From positions 1 to 57,035 of the forward strand of contig CAMHTW010000020.1 in NCBI GenBank assembly GCA_946188165.1: DNA of 57,035 nt. The letters run 5' to 3'. Below are positions 35,557-42,989 of this stretch, piece by piece. A model generated the notes under the pieces. That model did not search any database, had not been told where the DNA came from, and saw only the letters and a list, made by a program, of their open reading frames with translations. The first letter of the stretch is position 1; each line of letters opens with the position of its first letter. The stretch is from an uncultured Prevotella sp. GTDB lineage: Bacteria > Bacteroidota > Bacteroidia > Bacteroidales > Bacteroidaceae. A program made the position numbers and the translations under genes.

Positions 35557-36171
35557 TTATCCTATTGCTTTTCGTATTTTGGCAAAGTGGTCTATCAGTG
35601 CTTGATAGTCCAGCTCCTGATGGATGTTGAAACGGTTCCATAGGTCGCCACTAATTACAACACCTCCGAACCCCAAATCTTTGGCCATACGCACATTGTC
35701 GAGATTCATTCCTCCCAAGGCATATACATGTTTGTCAATCAGCCCTTTGCGTGAAGCCTCTTTCAACTCGTCCATAGTGAACGTAGCCTTCTGGTCAGGT
35801 TCTGTCTGACTGTCGAAGATGTATTTCAGCAGTACATAGTCAGCATTCTTCTTGGTAGCCTTGAGCAGGTCCAGATGCGTACATGTACGGCTGATATGCC
35901 CCTTGTAGCCACTGGGCGGAGGTGTCGTCTCGTTGTCGATGTGTATGCCGTGTAACTTATATTCTTCTTTTAGATAGAAGTTGTCGTGTACGGTAATCTT
36001 CGAGTAGTATTCGTCTGGCAGCAGTGTGAGCAGTCGTTCCGAATACATGGGTTCAGAATCAGGCTTATACAGATGCAGGTTGTCCAGTCCGACTTCGAAT
36101 AGTGAAGTCAGGATTTTGTCTTCTTCCACGAAGAAGGTGGGCTGCGTCATGATAGCGAGTTTCATACTCAT
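35557..36171 (-). CDS. Thiamine-phosphate synthase-like TIM-barrel protein
   Basis: 204 residues with the pattern of the ThiE/TenI superfamily: an early LHLYKP strand, the KITVHDNFYL and GIHIDNET phosphate-binding strands, and a C-terminal YALGGMNLDNVRMAKDLGFGGVVISGDLW that matches the barrel end. Bacteroidota have several such single-domain homologues, not all of which make thiamine phosphate, so catalysis is uncertain. Start: the ATGs at 36171 and 36165 are both possible. It is 4 bp after pheS and 16 bp before prs. Confidence 0.7.
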   Translation of the reverse strand: MSMKLAIMTQPTFFVEEDKILTSLFEVGLDNLHLYKPDSEPMYSERLLTLLPDEYYSKITVHDNFYLKEEYKLHGIHIDNETTPPPSGYKGHISRTCTHLDLLKATKKNADYVLLKYIFDSQTEPDQKATFTMDELKEASRKGLIDKHVYALGGMNLDNVRMAKDLGFGGVVISGDLWNRFNIHQELDYQALIDHFAKIRKAIG

Positions 36172-36175
36172 CTTT

Positions 36176-37234
36176 TTAGTTTGCTGCTTCGAATTCTTTA
36201 AGGAATCTTACATCGTTCTCCGAGAACATACGGAGGTCGCTGACGCGATACTTCAGGTTGGTAATACGTTCAACACCCATACCGAAGGCATAGCCCGAAT
36301 AAATCTTAGAGTCAATGCCGCACTGCTCCAGTACGTTGGGGTCAACCATGCCGCAACCAAGAATCTCTACCCAGCCTGTGTGCTTGCAGAATCCACAGCC
36401 CTCGCCGCCACAGATGAAGCACGAGATGTCCATCTCGGCAGAAGGCTCTGTGAATGGGAAATACGAGGGACGCAGACGAATCTCTGTGTCAGGTCCGAAC
36501 ATCTCGCGTGCAAACGACAGCAAGACCTGCTTCAGGTCTGTGAAGCTCACGTTCTTATCTATATATAGTCCCTCCACCTGGTGGAAGAAACAATGCGCAC
36601 GGGCTGTAATAGCTTCATTGCGGTATACACGTCCTGGGCAAATAACGCGAATTGGGGCGGTCAACTTGCCGTCTTCCGTATGCATGTTTTCCATCACGCG
36701 GGCCTGAACGCTCGACGTATGCGAACGTAACAGGATATTCTTGGTGACGTCGTTGGGATGCTGCGATACGAAGAACGTGTCCTGCATATCACGGGCAGGG
36801 TGGTCGGCAGCAAAGTTCATCTTCGTGAACACATGCAGGTCGTCTTCCACTTCAGGACCGTCGGCCAAAACAAAGCCCATACGCGAGAAGATGTCTATAA
36901 TCTCGTTGGTCACGATGGTCAGCGGATGGCGTGAACCCAGTTGGATGGGGTAGGGTGTACGCGTCAGGTCAATGGCTTCTTCGCCAGTATCCTGTGTCTC
37001 TACCTCTTCGCGTAGTTGGTTGATGCGCTCTGTTGCCAGCGTCTTCAACTCATTAATCTTCATTCCAACGGTTTTTTTCTGGTCGACAGCGACCTCACGG
37101 AAGTCGTTCATCAAAGCTGTAATCTCACCTTTCTTGCTCAGGTATTTCAGTCTGAGCTGTTCCACTTCTTCCGCATTCTTTGCACTCAGTGTTTGTACTT
37201 CTTTCAGAAGTTCGTCTATCTTATCAAGTATCAT
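36176..37234 (-). CDS. pheS: Phenylalanyl-tRNA synthetase alpha subunit
   Basis: Charges tRNA-Phe together with PheT (not in this window). 352 residues: an N-terminal coiled coil (about 1-90), then class II motifs: the motif 2 region VRVICPGRVYRNEAITARAHCFFHQVEGLYID (fRxe-type) and motif 3 GMGVERITNLKY (G..GieR). A Zn-like CFICGGEGCGFC cluster (about 272-283) is seen, as in many homologues. First gene of the minus-strand run, with a TACCTTTG -7 box just upstream (37264-37271). Confidence 0.97.
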   Translation of the reverse strand: MILDKIDELLKEVQTLSAKNAEEVEQLRLKYLSKKGEITALMNDFREVAVDQKKTVGMKINELKTLATERINQLREEVETQDTGEEAIDLTRTPYPIQLGSRHPLTIVTNEIIDIFSRMGFVLADGPEVEDDLHVFTKMNFAADHPARDMQDTFFVSQHPNDVTKNILLRSHTSSVQARVMENMHTEDGKLTAPIRVICPGRVYRNEAITARAHCFFHQVEGLYIDKNVSFTDLKQVLLSFAREMFGPDTEIRLRPSYFPFTEPSAEMDISCFICGGEGCGFCKHTGWVEILGCGMVDPNVLEQCGIDSKIYSGYAFGMGVERITNLKYRVSDLRMFSENDVRFLKEFEAAN

Positions 37235-37263
37235 AATCTTGGTGTAAAACGTAAATTTTGATG

Positions 37264-37323
37264 CAAAGGTACAAAAAAATTAAAGATTAGAGACGAAAGA
37301 TTAAAAATTATTTTGTAATTTTG
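37264..37323. promoter_or_regulatory. Divergent -7 boxes between pheS and the DUF4348-like lipoprotein
   Basis: Minus-strand TACCTTTG (complement of 37264-37271) faces pheS, and plus-strand TAATTTTG (37316-37323) faces the lipoprotein gene, 37 bp before its ATG. A good -33 TTTG is not evident for either. Confidence 0.6.
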
Positions 37324-37360
37324 CACAAAATTTGAGAGAAGTCAGTTAATTAGTCGATTC

Positions 37361-38203
37361 ATGAGACATTATTTCTTTCTGCTGGCGGTCTTTCTCCTCA
37401 TATTTGTTTCGTGTGGAGGAAGCAAGACTGGTACAGCAACCGATGAGGAGGTAGCTGATAGTGTTGTGGCTCGCGACACCATGTCGGCTGTCGATTCGTT
37501 GTTGGCCGAATTGGACAATCTTCCTATGCCCAAAGCAGCTGATGAGTTGTTCGACGACTTTGTGTTCAACTTCGCAGCCAACCGTAAACTCCAAATGGAA
37601 CGTATTCTCTTTCCTCTACGTATGGTAACCAATGGCAAAGTTGAGTCTGTTGACCGTCAGAAATGGAAGATGGAGCGTTTCTTCATGCATCAAGGCTATT
37701 ATACCGAGCTCTTTGACAATGAAAGTCACATGGAGGTGGTAAAGGATACGTCAGTTAGCCAGGCTGTTGTTGAGAAGATATTCTTTGAGTCACAGACGGT
37801 CAGCCAGTATTGTTTCCGTCGCCTGAAAGGTGCCTGGATGTTGGTTGAGGTTCGTACGATTCCTATTGCCCAGTCTAACAACGCCTCGTTCCTGCCTTTC
37901 TACCATCAGTTTGCCAGCAGTTCAGACTATCAGTTGCAGCATATAGGCAATGAGGTGACTTTTATTGGTCCTGATCCTGACGATGATTTTGCTACGATGG
38001 AAGGTGTCATTACTCCCGATACATGGGAGGCTTTTGCCCCGCAGTTGCCCAAGAAGATGATATACAATATTATTTATGGCGAGCCTCGTAAGGAGGGCAA
38101 TAGTAAACTCTTTGTGTTGCGTGGTATTGCCAATGGTCTGGAACTTCAAATGACTTTCCATCGCCATAATGGCAACTGGCGTCTCACCAAACTCTCTACT
38201 TGA
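37361..38203 (+). CDS. DUF4348-like lipoprotein
   Basis: 280 residues. A lipoprotein signal with lipobox VSCGG (Cys18) is followed by a low-complexity acidic linker and a globular domain (about 65-280) resembling the Bacteroidales DUF4348 proteins (ELFDDFVFNFAANRKLQMERILFPL). Function unknown; probably facing the periplasm or the outer-membrane inner leaflet. The murB ATG follows the stop codon without any gap, so the two genes are translationally coupled and possibly linked to envelope growth. Confidence 0.75.
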   Translation: MRHYFFLLAVFLLIFVSCGGSKTGTATDEEVADSVVARDTMSAVDSLLAELDNLPMPKAADELFDDFVFNFAANRKLQMERILFPLRMVTNGKVESVDRQKWKMERFFMHQGYYTELFDNESHMEVVKDTSVSQAVVEKIFFESQTVSQYCFRRLKGAWMLVEVRTIPIAQSNNASFLPFYHQFASSSDYQLQHIGNEVTFIGPDPDDDFATMEGVITPDTWEAFAPQLPKKMIYNIIYGEPRKEGNSKLFVLRGIANGLELQMTFHRHNGNWRLTKLST

Positions 38204-39205
38204 ATGAAAGACCTACGAGATTATAGTCTGTTGGCTCACAATACGTTTGGTATTGATGCCCGTTGTTCCCGTTTCCTTGAGTATGAGACGGCAGTTGAGG
38301 CCCAGCAGGTGGCCAACATTTTGCGAGAAACATCAATACCATATATTATTATAGGTGGTGGCAGCAATCTGTTGCTGACGCGCGACTTCCCTGGCATCGT
38401 CGTACACTCGGCAATTAAGGGTTGGGATATTGCCGGCTGTCGCATGGCATGTGGTAGTGGAGAAACGTGGGATGATATCGTAGCCATTAGCCTGCAAAAC
38501 GGCCTCTATGGCGCTGAGAACTTGTCACTCATTCCTGGCGATGTGGGAGCTTCTGCTGTTCAGAACATTGGAGCCTATGGCGCTGAGGCAAAGGACTTTA
38601 TTCGTGAGGTTCATGCCATTGAGATAGCCACAGGACGCCTGTGCGTCATTGACCGTGAAGCCTGTCAATATGGTTATCGGCAGAGTCGCTTTAAGCAGGA
38701 GTGGAAGAATCGTTTCCTGATTACGATGGTTGTCTATGAGTTTTCCGATAGCTTTCAACCACGTCTCGATTACGGCAACATCCGTAGCGAACTTGAGCGT
38801 CGGGGTATCGTAGAACCGACACCCCAGCAGTTGCGCCAGGTCATCATCGATATCCGTAATGCCAAACTGCCCGATCCTAAGGTGCAGGGCAATGCAGGCA
38901 GTTTCTTTATGAATCCGGTAGTCAGCCGTCAGAAGTATGAGGAACTGGCTGCTCAGTATCCGCAGATGCCTCATTATACGGTCGATGCCCAGCATGAAAA
39001 GATTCCTGCAGGCTGGATGATTGAACAGTGTGGTTGGAAAGGCAAGTCGCTCGGACGTGCCGGTGTTCACGATAAGCAGGCACTTGTCCTTGTTAATCTT
39101 GGCGGCGCCACAGGTCAGGAGGTTGTCGGCCTCTGCGAGACTATCCGAAAGGATGTGTCAGATAAGTTCGGCATTGATATCCATCCCGAAGTCAACGTCA
39201 TTTAA
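38204..39205 (+). CDS. murB: UDP-N-acetylenolpyruvoylglucosamine reductase
   Basis: Second committed step of peptidoglycan precursor synthesis: FAD/NADPH-dependent reduction of enolpyruvyl-UDP-GlcNAc to UDP-MurNAc. 333 residues: IIGGGSNLLLT (FAD loop), NLSLIPGDVGASAVQNIGAYG, QGNAGSFFMNPVV with the catalytic Ser/Asn region, and the IHPEVNVI C-terminus (catalytic Glu). It is the type I MurB length and order. The start directly abuts the stop codon of the lipoprotein gene. Confidence 0.97.
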   Translation: MKDLRDYSLLAHNTFGIDARCSRFLEYETAVEAQQVANILRETSIPYIIIGGGSNLLLTRDFPGIVVHSAIKGWDIAGCRMACGSGETWDDIVAISLQNGLYGAENLSLIPGDVGASAVQNIGAYGAEAKDFIREVHAIEIATGRLCVIDREACQYGYRQSRFKQEWKNRFLITMVVYEFSDSFQPRLDYGNIRSELERRGIVEPTPQQLRQVIIDIRNAKLPDPKVQGNAGSFFMNPVVSRQKYEELAAQYPQMPHYTVDAQHEKIPAGWMIEQCGWKGKSLGRAGVHDKQALVLVNLGGATGQEVVGLCETIRKDVSDKFGIDIHPEVNVI

Positions 39206-39238
39206 TTCCTCATTCTCTCATTTCCTCATTTTCTCAAT
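39206..39238. repeat. Short C/T-rich degenerate repeat in the murB-hydrolase gap
   Basis: Runs of CTCATTT/CTCATTC type fill the 33-bp gap between murB and the hydrolase ATG. Period is about 9 and imperfect; the same class as the other border arrays. Confidence 0.5.
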
Positions 39239-40102
39239 ATGAAACTGACTTTTCTTGGAACCGGAACATCCTGTGGCGTCCCAACCATTGGCTGTCAGTG
39301 CCACACATGCACCAGCCCAGACCCTCACGATAAGCGTCTGCGCTGCTCTGCTCTCATCGAGACGGAACGTACCAGGCTGCTCATCGATTGTGGACCTGAT
39401 TTCCGAGAGCAGATTATGCCACACCCTTTCCGTCGTATCGATGGCATACTCATCACGCACGCACACTACGACCACATGGGTGGTATGGATGATATCCGGC
39501 CCTATTGCCAATTTGGCGAAATCAACGTTTATGCTGACCCTATTGCCCGTGAGGGGATGCTCCAGATGTTGCCATATTGCTTTGCTGAACACCGTTATCC
39601 TGGTGTGCCAGCTATTCAACTTCATGAGATTCATCCTCACGAACCTTTTACCATTGGCGACTTCCGCATCACGCCTTTTCAGGTCATGCACCACGCTCTA
39701 CCCATCCTCGGCTATCGCATTGAAGAAGTCGGATGTCAGAAGTCTGAAGTAGGCACTCTGCCATCATCCCTCAGCCATCATCCATCATTAGTCTATATCA
39801 CCGACATGAAGTCCATAGCTCCTGAAGAGGTGCCTTATGCCGAACATTGTGATGTGTTGGTGGTCAATGCTTTGCGTCCGTTACCGCACCACTCTCATCA
39901 GACCCTTGACGAGGCCGTTAGTTTCGCTCAGCACATTGCAGCCCCGCAGACTTGGCTCATTCACAGTAGTCACGATATGCCCCGCCATGCCGACGTCAAC
40001 AAACAGCTGCCGTCAAACATCCAAATGGCGTATGACGGTCAGGTCGTAGAAATCCCCCACTCATTTCCTTATACCTTGCCTGTTACATTCAGATTGCAAT
40101 AG
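39239..40102 (+). CDS. Metallo-beta-lactamase-fold hydrolase (PhnP-like)
   Basis: 287 residues. N-terminal LGTGTSCGVPTIGCQCHTC (a Cys cluster as in PhnP-type phosphodiesterases), then the metal-binding THAHYDHMGG (about 82-91), further His at FQVMHHALP, Asp in YITDMK and His in LIHSSHD. Cyclic phosphodiester or similar hydrolysis is likely; the precise substrate is unknown. Residues 162-184 (QKSEVGTLPSSLSHHPS area) are an insert in front of the YITDMK strand, encoded by a repeat-like stretch, and probably form a surface loop. Confidence 0.85.
   Translation: MKLTFLGTGTSCGVPTIGCQCHTCTSPDPHDKRLRCSALIETERTRLLIDCGPDFREQIMPHPFRRIDGILITHAHYDHMGGMDDIRPYCQFGEINVYADPIAREGMLQMLPYCFAEHRYPGVPAIQLHEIHPHEPFTIGDFRITPFQVMHHALPILGYRIEEVGCQKSEVGTLPSSLSHHPSLVYITDMKSIAPEEVPYAEHCDVLVVNALRPLPHHSHQTLDEAVSFAQHIAAPQTWLIHSSHDMPRHADVNKQLPSNIQMAYDGQVVEIPHSFPYTLPVTFRLQ
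39723..39790. repeat. Repeat-derived insert in the hydrolase gene
   Basis: Degenerate GAAGTC/GATGTC and CATCATCC units in coding frame, giving the low-complexity insert at residues 162-184. It looks like intergenic-type microsatellite sequence within an ORF. Confidence 0.55.
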
Positions 40103-40345
40103 AATAGCAAGTGAAAGACAGGAGCGACATTGGACATCGTGGATGGAACGTTGCCTTACGGTTGTTAGAATATCGGATGCAGGGGGAAAGTGACTCGCTT
40201 ACAGGGAGTAAATGCCGTTGGGACAGGGAGAGAGACAGCCTCTTGCGAGTCAGCAGCGGGCGCGTCTTTTATCAGCAGCGGCCGCTGCTGATATCGTCGG
40301 CGGGCGTGTCTGAAGCCGGCAGCGTTCGCTGCGTACCTGTTTTAT
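40103..40345. other. G+C-rich structured gap between convergent genes
   Basis: 243 bp without a supported gene. It contains a perfect 22-bp palindrome (40271-40292, centre GGCC), an 8-bp inverted repeat TGACTCGC (40191-40198) with GCGAGTCA (40245-40252), and a GCAGCGTTCGCTGC hairpin (about 40319-40332). No T-run follows the palindrome, so it is not a simple terminator. A weak plus-strand ORF here lacks any recognisable features. Confidence 0.55.
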
Positions 40346-40591
40346 TCATTTGCGCTTCTTCCGTCCGAAGATGTGGCCGTAGGTTTTCATGAGTTTGCGC
40401 ATCAATAGAAAGCCGTCGATTGCGGTGATACTGTTAGAAACCAGATGCGCAACGATTTCCCCTTTGCTACTGGATTCTTGAGGAGCCGTCAAAGCGTGCC
40501 ATAGTGTATTGATTTGCCCTGACTGCTGGTGGATTTCCTCCTTCAGCTCGTCCTTGCGTGCCTGTATTTCTGTGAGAGAACTGTATGCCAT
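40346..40591 (-). CDS. Small hypothetical protein (YtxH/holin operon)
   Basis: 81 residues, no signal peptide. A helical N-terminus (SLTEIQARKDELKEEIHQQ, possible coiled coil) is followed by a second helix and a basic end (HIFGRKKRK). No membrane helix is clear. It is the third gene of a compact minus-strand trio with the holin-like and YtxH genes, an arrangement often seen in Bacteroidota envelope-stress regions. Function unknown. Confidence 0.7.
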   Translation of the reverse strand: MAYSSLTEIQARKDELKEEIHQQSGQINTLWHALTAPQESSSKGEIVAHLVSNSITAIDGFLLMRKLMKTYGHIFGRKKRK

Positions 40592-40630
40592 TGAGAAATT
40601 GAGAGAATGAGAAAATGAGGAATTGAGAAA
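40591..40630. repeat. Degenerate TTGAGAA/ATGAGAA array
   Basis: Imperfect 7-9 bp units fill the gap between the holin-like gene and the small hypothetical gene; same class as the arrays at 14185 and 42351. Confidence 0.6.
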
Positions 40631-40978
40631 TTAATTGAGTAGCACGTCAGCCAGGAAACTGACAAGTGGACGTTCAATCCACGCTTTGCGATTGAAGTAG
40701 ACGAGAATGAGAAGCGCCAGGAAAAAGAGGGCTACGAGGAAAAAGGCAAACGCAGTGCCCGTCAGCGGTTCGAGCCAATAGACGCAGGCAAAGGAGAGAT
40801 AAAATAAAAAGGCAATGCCTAATAGAAGCAGTACGATGGTAAGCGTAAGCGCTGTAACCAAACGAACTATCTTCTGGATGACGTCAAGCTTCAGGTACTC
40901 GCCCTGAAGCCCGACGTAGTTCTTGACAGACTCCACCAATTGTGCGATGGACTCTACATTCTTGTCACTTGACAACAT
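40631..40978 (-). CDS. Holin-X-like (phage_holin_3_6) membrane protein
   Basis: 115 residues: an amphipathic N-terminus (about 1-38), two membrane helices (about 40-65 and 72-95) and a short tail. This matches the Phage_holin_3_6/Actinobacterial holin-X family, which in Bacteroidota is chromosomal and not prophage-borne. It lies between a YtxH gene and a small hypothetical gene, so a membrane-stress role is more plausible than lysis. No phage genes are nearby. Confidence 0.8.
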   Translation of the reverse strand: MLSSDKNVESIAQLVESVKNYVGLQGEYLKLDVIQKIVRLVTALTLTIVLLLLGIAFLFYLSFACVYWLEPLTGTAFAFFLVALFFLALLILVYFNRKAWIERPLVSFLADVLLN

Positions 40979-41002
40979 CTTGTTTCTTGAGTATTACAAT
41001 CG

Positions 41003-41221
41003 TTATGCTTCAACTTCGGGAGCTGCCTCGGCAATATCGTCGACGAGATCGCTCACCTGTTTACGACTTAACTTGATGTTGTGCTTCTTCATGAAGTCAT
41101 CGACAGCATCTGTAATCTTAACACGGGTGTCTGCACCCTTTTCAGGGGCTAACAAAAGTCCAAGCACTGCTCCTGCTAATGCTCCGCCTAAAAAAGCGCC
41201 TAAATAACCTAAACTTCTCAT
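41003..41221 (-). CDS. YtxH-domain small membrane protein
   Basis: 72 residues. A glycine/alanine-rich helix (GYLGAFLGGALAGAVLGLLLAPEKG) is the YtxH signature, followed by a charged helical tail (about 30-72). YtxH proteins are general-stress or envelope proteins of unknown mechanism. The ATG at 41221 is chosen because the domain begins at once and a promoter (41263-41294) lies upstream; a longer start at 41293 would overlap that promoter. First gene of the trio. Confidence 0.85.
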   Translation of the reverse strand: MRSLGYLGAFLGGALAGAVLGLLLAPEKGADTRVKITDAVDDFMKKHNIKLSRKQVSDLVDDIAEAAPEVEA

Positions 41222-41262
41222 AATATTTAATAATTTTAATAAGTAAAACAAGTTTCCGCAGG

Positions 41263-41294
41263 CAAATATACGGAAAGTTTTCGAAATTAACAAA
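41263..41294 (-). promoter_or_regulatory. Promoter of the YtxH-holin trio
   Basis: Minus strand TTTG (complement of 41291-41294), 20 bp, then TATATTTG (complement of 41263-41270). Good fit to the consensus; leader about 35-40 nt. Confidence 0.75.
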
Positions 41295-41333
41295 CTTTAC
41301 GCACCTTTTTTTCTCAATTTGATGTATATTTCG

Positions 41334-41341
41334 TATCTTTG
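41334..41341 (+). promoter_or_regulatory. -7 box for the SPOR lipoprotein gene
   Basis: TATCTTTG at 41334-41341, 56 bp before the ATG. No TTTG at the expected upstream spacing, so the -33 element is weak or absent. Confidence 0.55.
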
Positions 41342-41397
41342 CGCTGTTTTTTAGGAACAACAAATAATTTCATAGTATAAAAGAATAAAACAAAAGT

Positions 41398-41928
41398 ATG
41401 AAAAAGTACACCTTAATTTGCGCAGCAGTATGCGCAGCAATGGCTTTCACAAGTTGTAAATCGAGCGAGAGTGCCTACAAACAGGCATATCTGAAGGCTA
41501 AACAGCAAGAGGAATTGCAGCAGCGCCAGCAGGCTGAACAGCAGGCTCAACAGCAGGCTGCAGTGGTAGAGCAGAAAGAGGCCGCCGTGGTCACTCCGTT
41601 GCAGGAGAAAGCCGCTGATAATACTCAGGTTATGGATAATGGTGATAACGTACAGGTTCGTCAGGAGGCTGTATCGGTTGTCAACGGTGACGGTCTGAAC
41701 AACTTCAGCGTTGTGGTAGGTTCCTTCTCTTTGAAAGCTAATGCCGAGGGACTGCAGCAGACGTTGAAGCAGCAGGGTTATAACGCCCAGGTTGTGGTCA
41801 ACAATAATGTGTCACCTGCCATGTATCGTGTTATTGCTACGACATTTGCCACGAAGAGTGAGGCTGCTGCAAGCCGAGCTTCGCTGCAGGAGAAGTACCC
41901 CGGTGCTTGGTTGCTCTATGCCAAATAA
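41398..41928 (+). CDS. SPOR-domain lipoprotein
   Basis: 176 residues. A lipoprotein signal with lipobox TSC (Cys20) is followed by a Gln/Ala-rich linker (about 33-60) and a C-terminal SPOR domain (about 100-176; FSVVVGSFSLKANAEGLQQTL, then MYRVIATTFATKSEA). SPOR domains bind denuded septal peptidoglycan, so a cell-division or cell-wall role is likely. Followed by ruvX after 3 bp, with def next. Confidence 0.88.
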   Translation: MKKYTLICAAVCAAMAFTSCKSSESAYKQAYLKAKQQEELQQRQQAEQQAQQQAAVVEQKEAAVVTPLQEKAADNTQVMDNGDNVQVRQEAVSVVNGDGLNNFSVVVGSFSLKANAEGLQQTLKQQGYNAQVVVNNNVSPAMYRVIATTFATKSEAAASRASLQEKYPGAWLLYAK

Positions 41929-41931
41929 GCA

Positions 41932-42345
41932 GTGGCACGTATATTATCAATAGATTACGGAAAGAAACGAACGGGTCTGGCTGTATCCGACCCGCTACAA
42001 TTGATTGCAGGCGGGTTGGGTACGGTAGCTACTCATGAATTATACGACTATCTGACGCAGTATGTGGCCCGTGAACAGGTTGAGCGTATCGTCATTGGCG
42101 AGCCTCGTCAACCCAACGGACAGCCCAGTGAGAATCTGGCACGCGTCCAGCAGTTCGTGAACCGTTGGCGCAAGCAACGTCCTGATATCCCCATCGAATA
42201 TTACGACGAGCGTTTTACCTCCGTGTTGGCCCATCAGGCCATGTTGGACGCTGGCCTGAAGAAAAAGGCCCGTCAGGACAAAGCGCTGGTCGATGAGGTC
42301 TCCGCCACAATTATTCTGGAGGACTACCTCCGCTCTCGTAAGTAA
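41932..42345 (+). CDS. ruvX: Putative Holliday junction resolvase/pre-16S rRNA nuclease
   Basis: 137 residues of the YqgF/RuvX RNase H-like family: SIDYGKKRTGLAVSD (catalytic Asp), VIGEPRQPNGQPSE, YYDERFTSVLA and a C-terminal KALVDEVSATIILEDYL with the final acidic residue. Implicated in 16S rRNA 5' maturation. It starts with GTG (41932), 3 bp after the SPOR gene stop codon. An AATTCTC-type array separates it from def. Confidence 0.93.
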   Translation: MARILSIDYGKKRTGLAVSDPLQLIAGGLGTVATHELYDYLTQYVAREQVERIVIGEPRQPNGQPSENLARVQQFVNRWRKQRPDIPIEYYDERFTSVLAHQAMLDAGLKKKARQDKALVDEVSATIILEDYLRSRK

Positions 42346-42350
42346 TCATA

Positions 42351-42381
42351 ATTCTCAATTCTCAATTTTCAATTCTCAATT
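42351..42381. repeat. Heptanucleotide array (ATTCTCA)4
   Basis: Four units of 7 bp, one with a C-to-T change, plus ATT. It fills most of the 39-bp ruvX-def gap, reverse complement of the motif at 14185-14223. Confidence 0.85.
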
Positions 42382-42384
42382 AGA

Positions 42385-42945
42385 ATGATCTTACCTATTT
42401 ATATATATGGTCAGCCAGTCTTGAGAAAGGTGGCTGAAGACATTACACCCGACTATCCCGAATTGAAGCAACTGATAGCCGATATGTGGGAGACGCTGGC
42501 TGAAAGCGAAGGCATCGGACTGGCTGCACCGCAGATTGGTCGTGCCATCCGCCTGTCGGTCATCGACCTTGACGTGCTTTCTGAGGATATGCCTGAATAT
42601 AAGGGATTCAAGCAGGTGTTCATCAACCCGCACATCATCGAGGCCGACGACTCGAATACCGATACCAGTGAGGAGGGTTGCCTGTCGTTGCCAGCCATCC
42701 ACGAGAAGGTCGTGCGCCCCACGCGCATCCATGTGGAGTGGGATGACGAACAGTTCCAGCATCACGACGAATGGATTGAGGGCTACTTAGCCCGTGTGAT
42801 GCAACACGAGTTCGACCATTTGGACGGGAAGATGTTTATTGACCACATCTCGGCCCTGCGTAAACAACTCATCAAGAGCAAGCTGAAGGCATTGACTTTG
42901 GGTCGTTACCGCTGTGGCTACAAGACTAAACCGGTCAGGAGGTAA
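42385..42945 (+). CDS. def: Peptide deformylase
   Basis: Removes the N-formyl group from new proteins; metalloenzyme. 186 residues with the three family motifs: [10 protein letters not shown] (motif 1), EEGCLSLP (motif 2, Cys metal ligand) and QHEFDHLDG (motif 3, HEFDH). The stop codon TAA (42943-42945) is the start of the octanucleotide array before the TPR gene. Confidence 0.96.
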   Translation: MILPIYIYGQPVLRKVAEDITPDYPELKQLIADMWETLAESEGIGLAAPQIGRAIRLSVIDLDVLSEDMPEYKGFKQVFINPHIIEADDSNTDTSEEGCLSLPAIHEKVVRPTRIHVEWDDEQFQHHDEWIEGYLARVMQHEFDHLDGKMFIDHISALRKQLIKSKLKALTLGRYRCGYKTKPVRR

Positions 42946-42988
42946 AAAAGTAAAAAAGTAAAAAGGTAAAAAAGTAAAAAGGTAAAAA
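42941..42988. repeat. Octanucleotide array ([G/A]GTAAAAA)6
   Basis: Six 8-bp units, three GGTAAAAA and three AGTAAAAA. It begins at the def stop codon and ends one base before the TPR gene's ATG. It is complementary to the array at 43041-43072. Confidence 0.95.
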
Positions 42989-42989
42989 G

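Noticed and set aside
40111..40392. 93-residue plus-strand ORF in the convergent gap
   Set aside because: No ribosome binding site or recognisable domain; overlaps the end of the neighbouring gene and its codon use is erratic.
40631..40978. Prophage lysis gene
   Set aside because: The holin-like family is common on Bacteroidota chromosomes, and no other phage gene is present.
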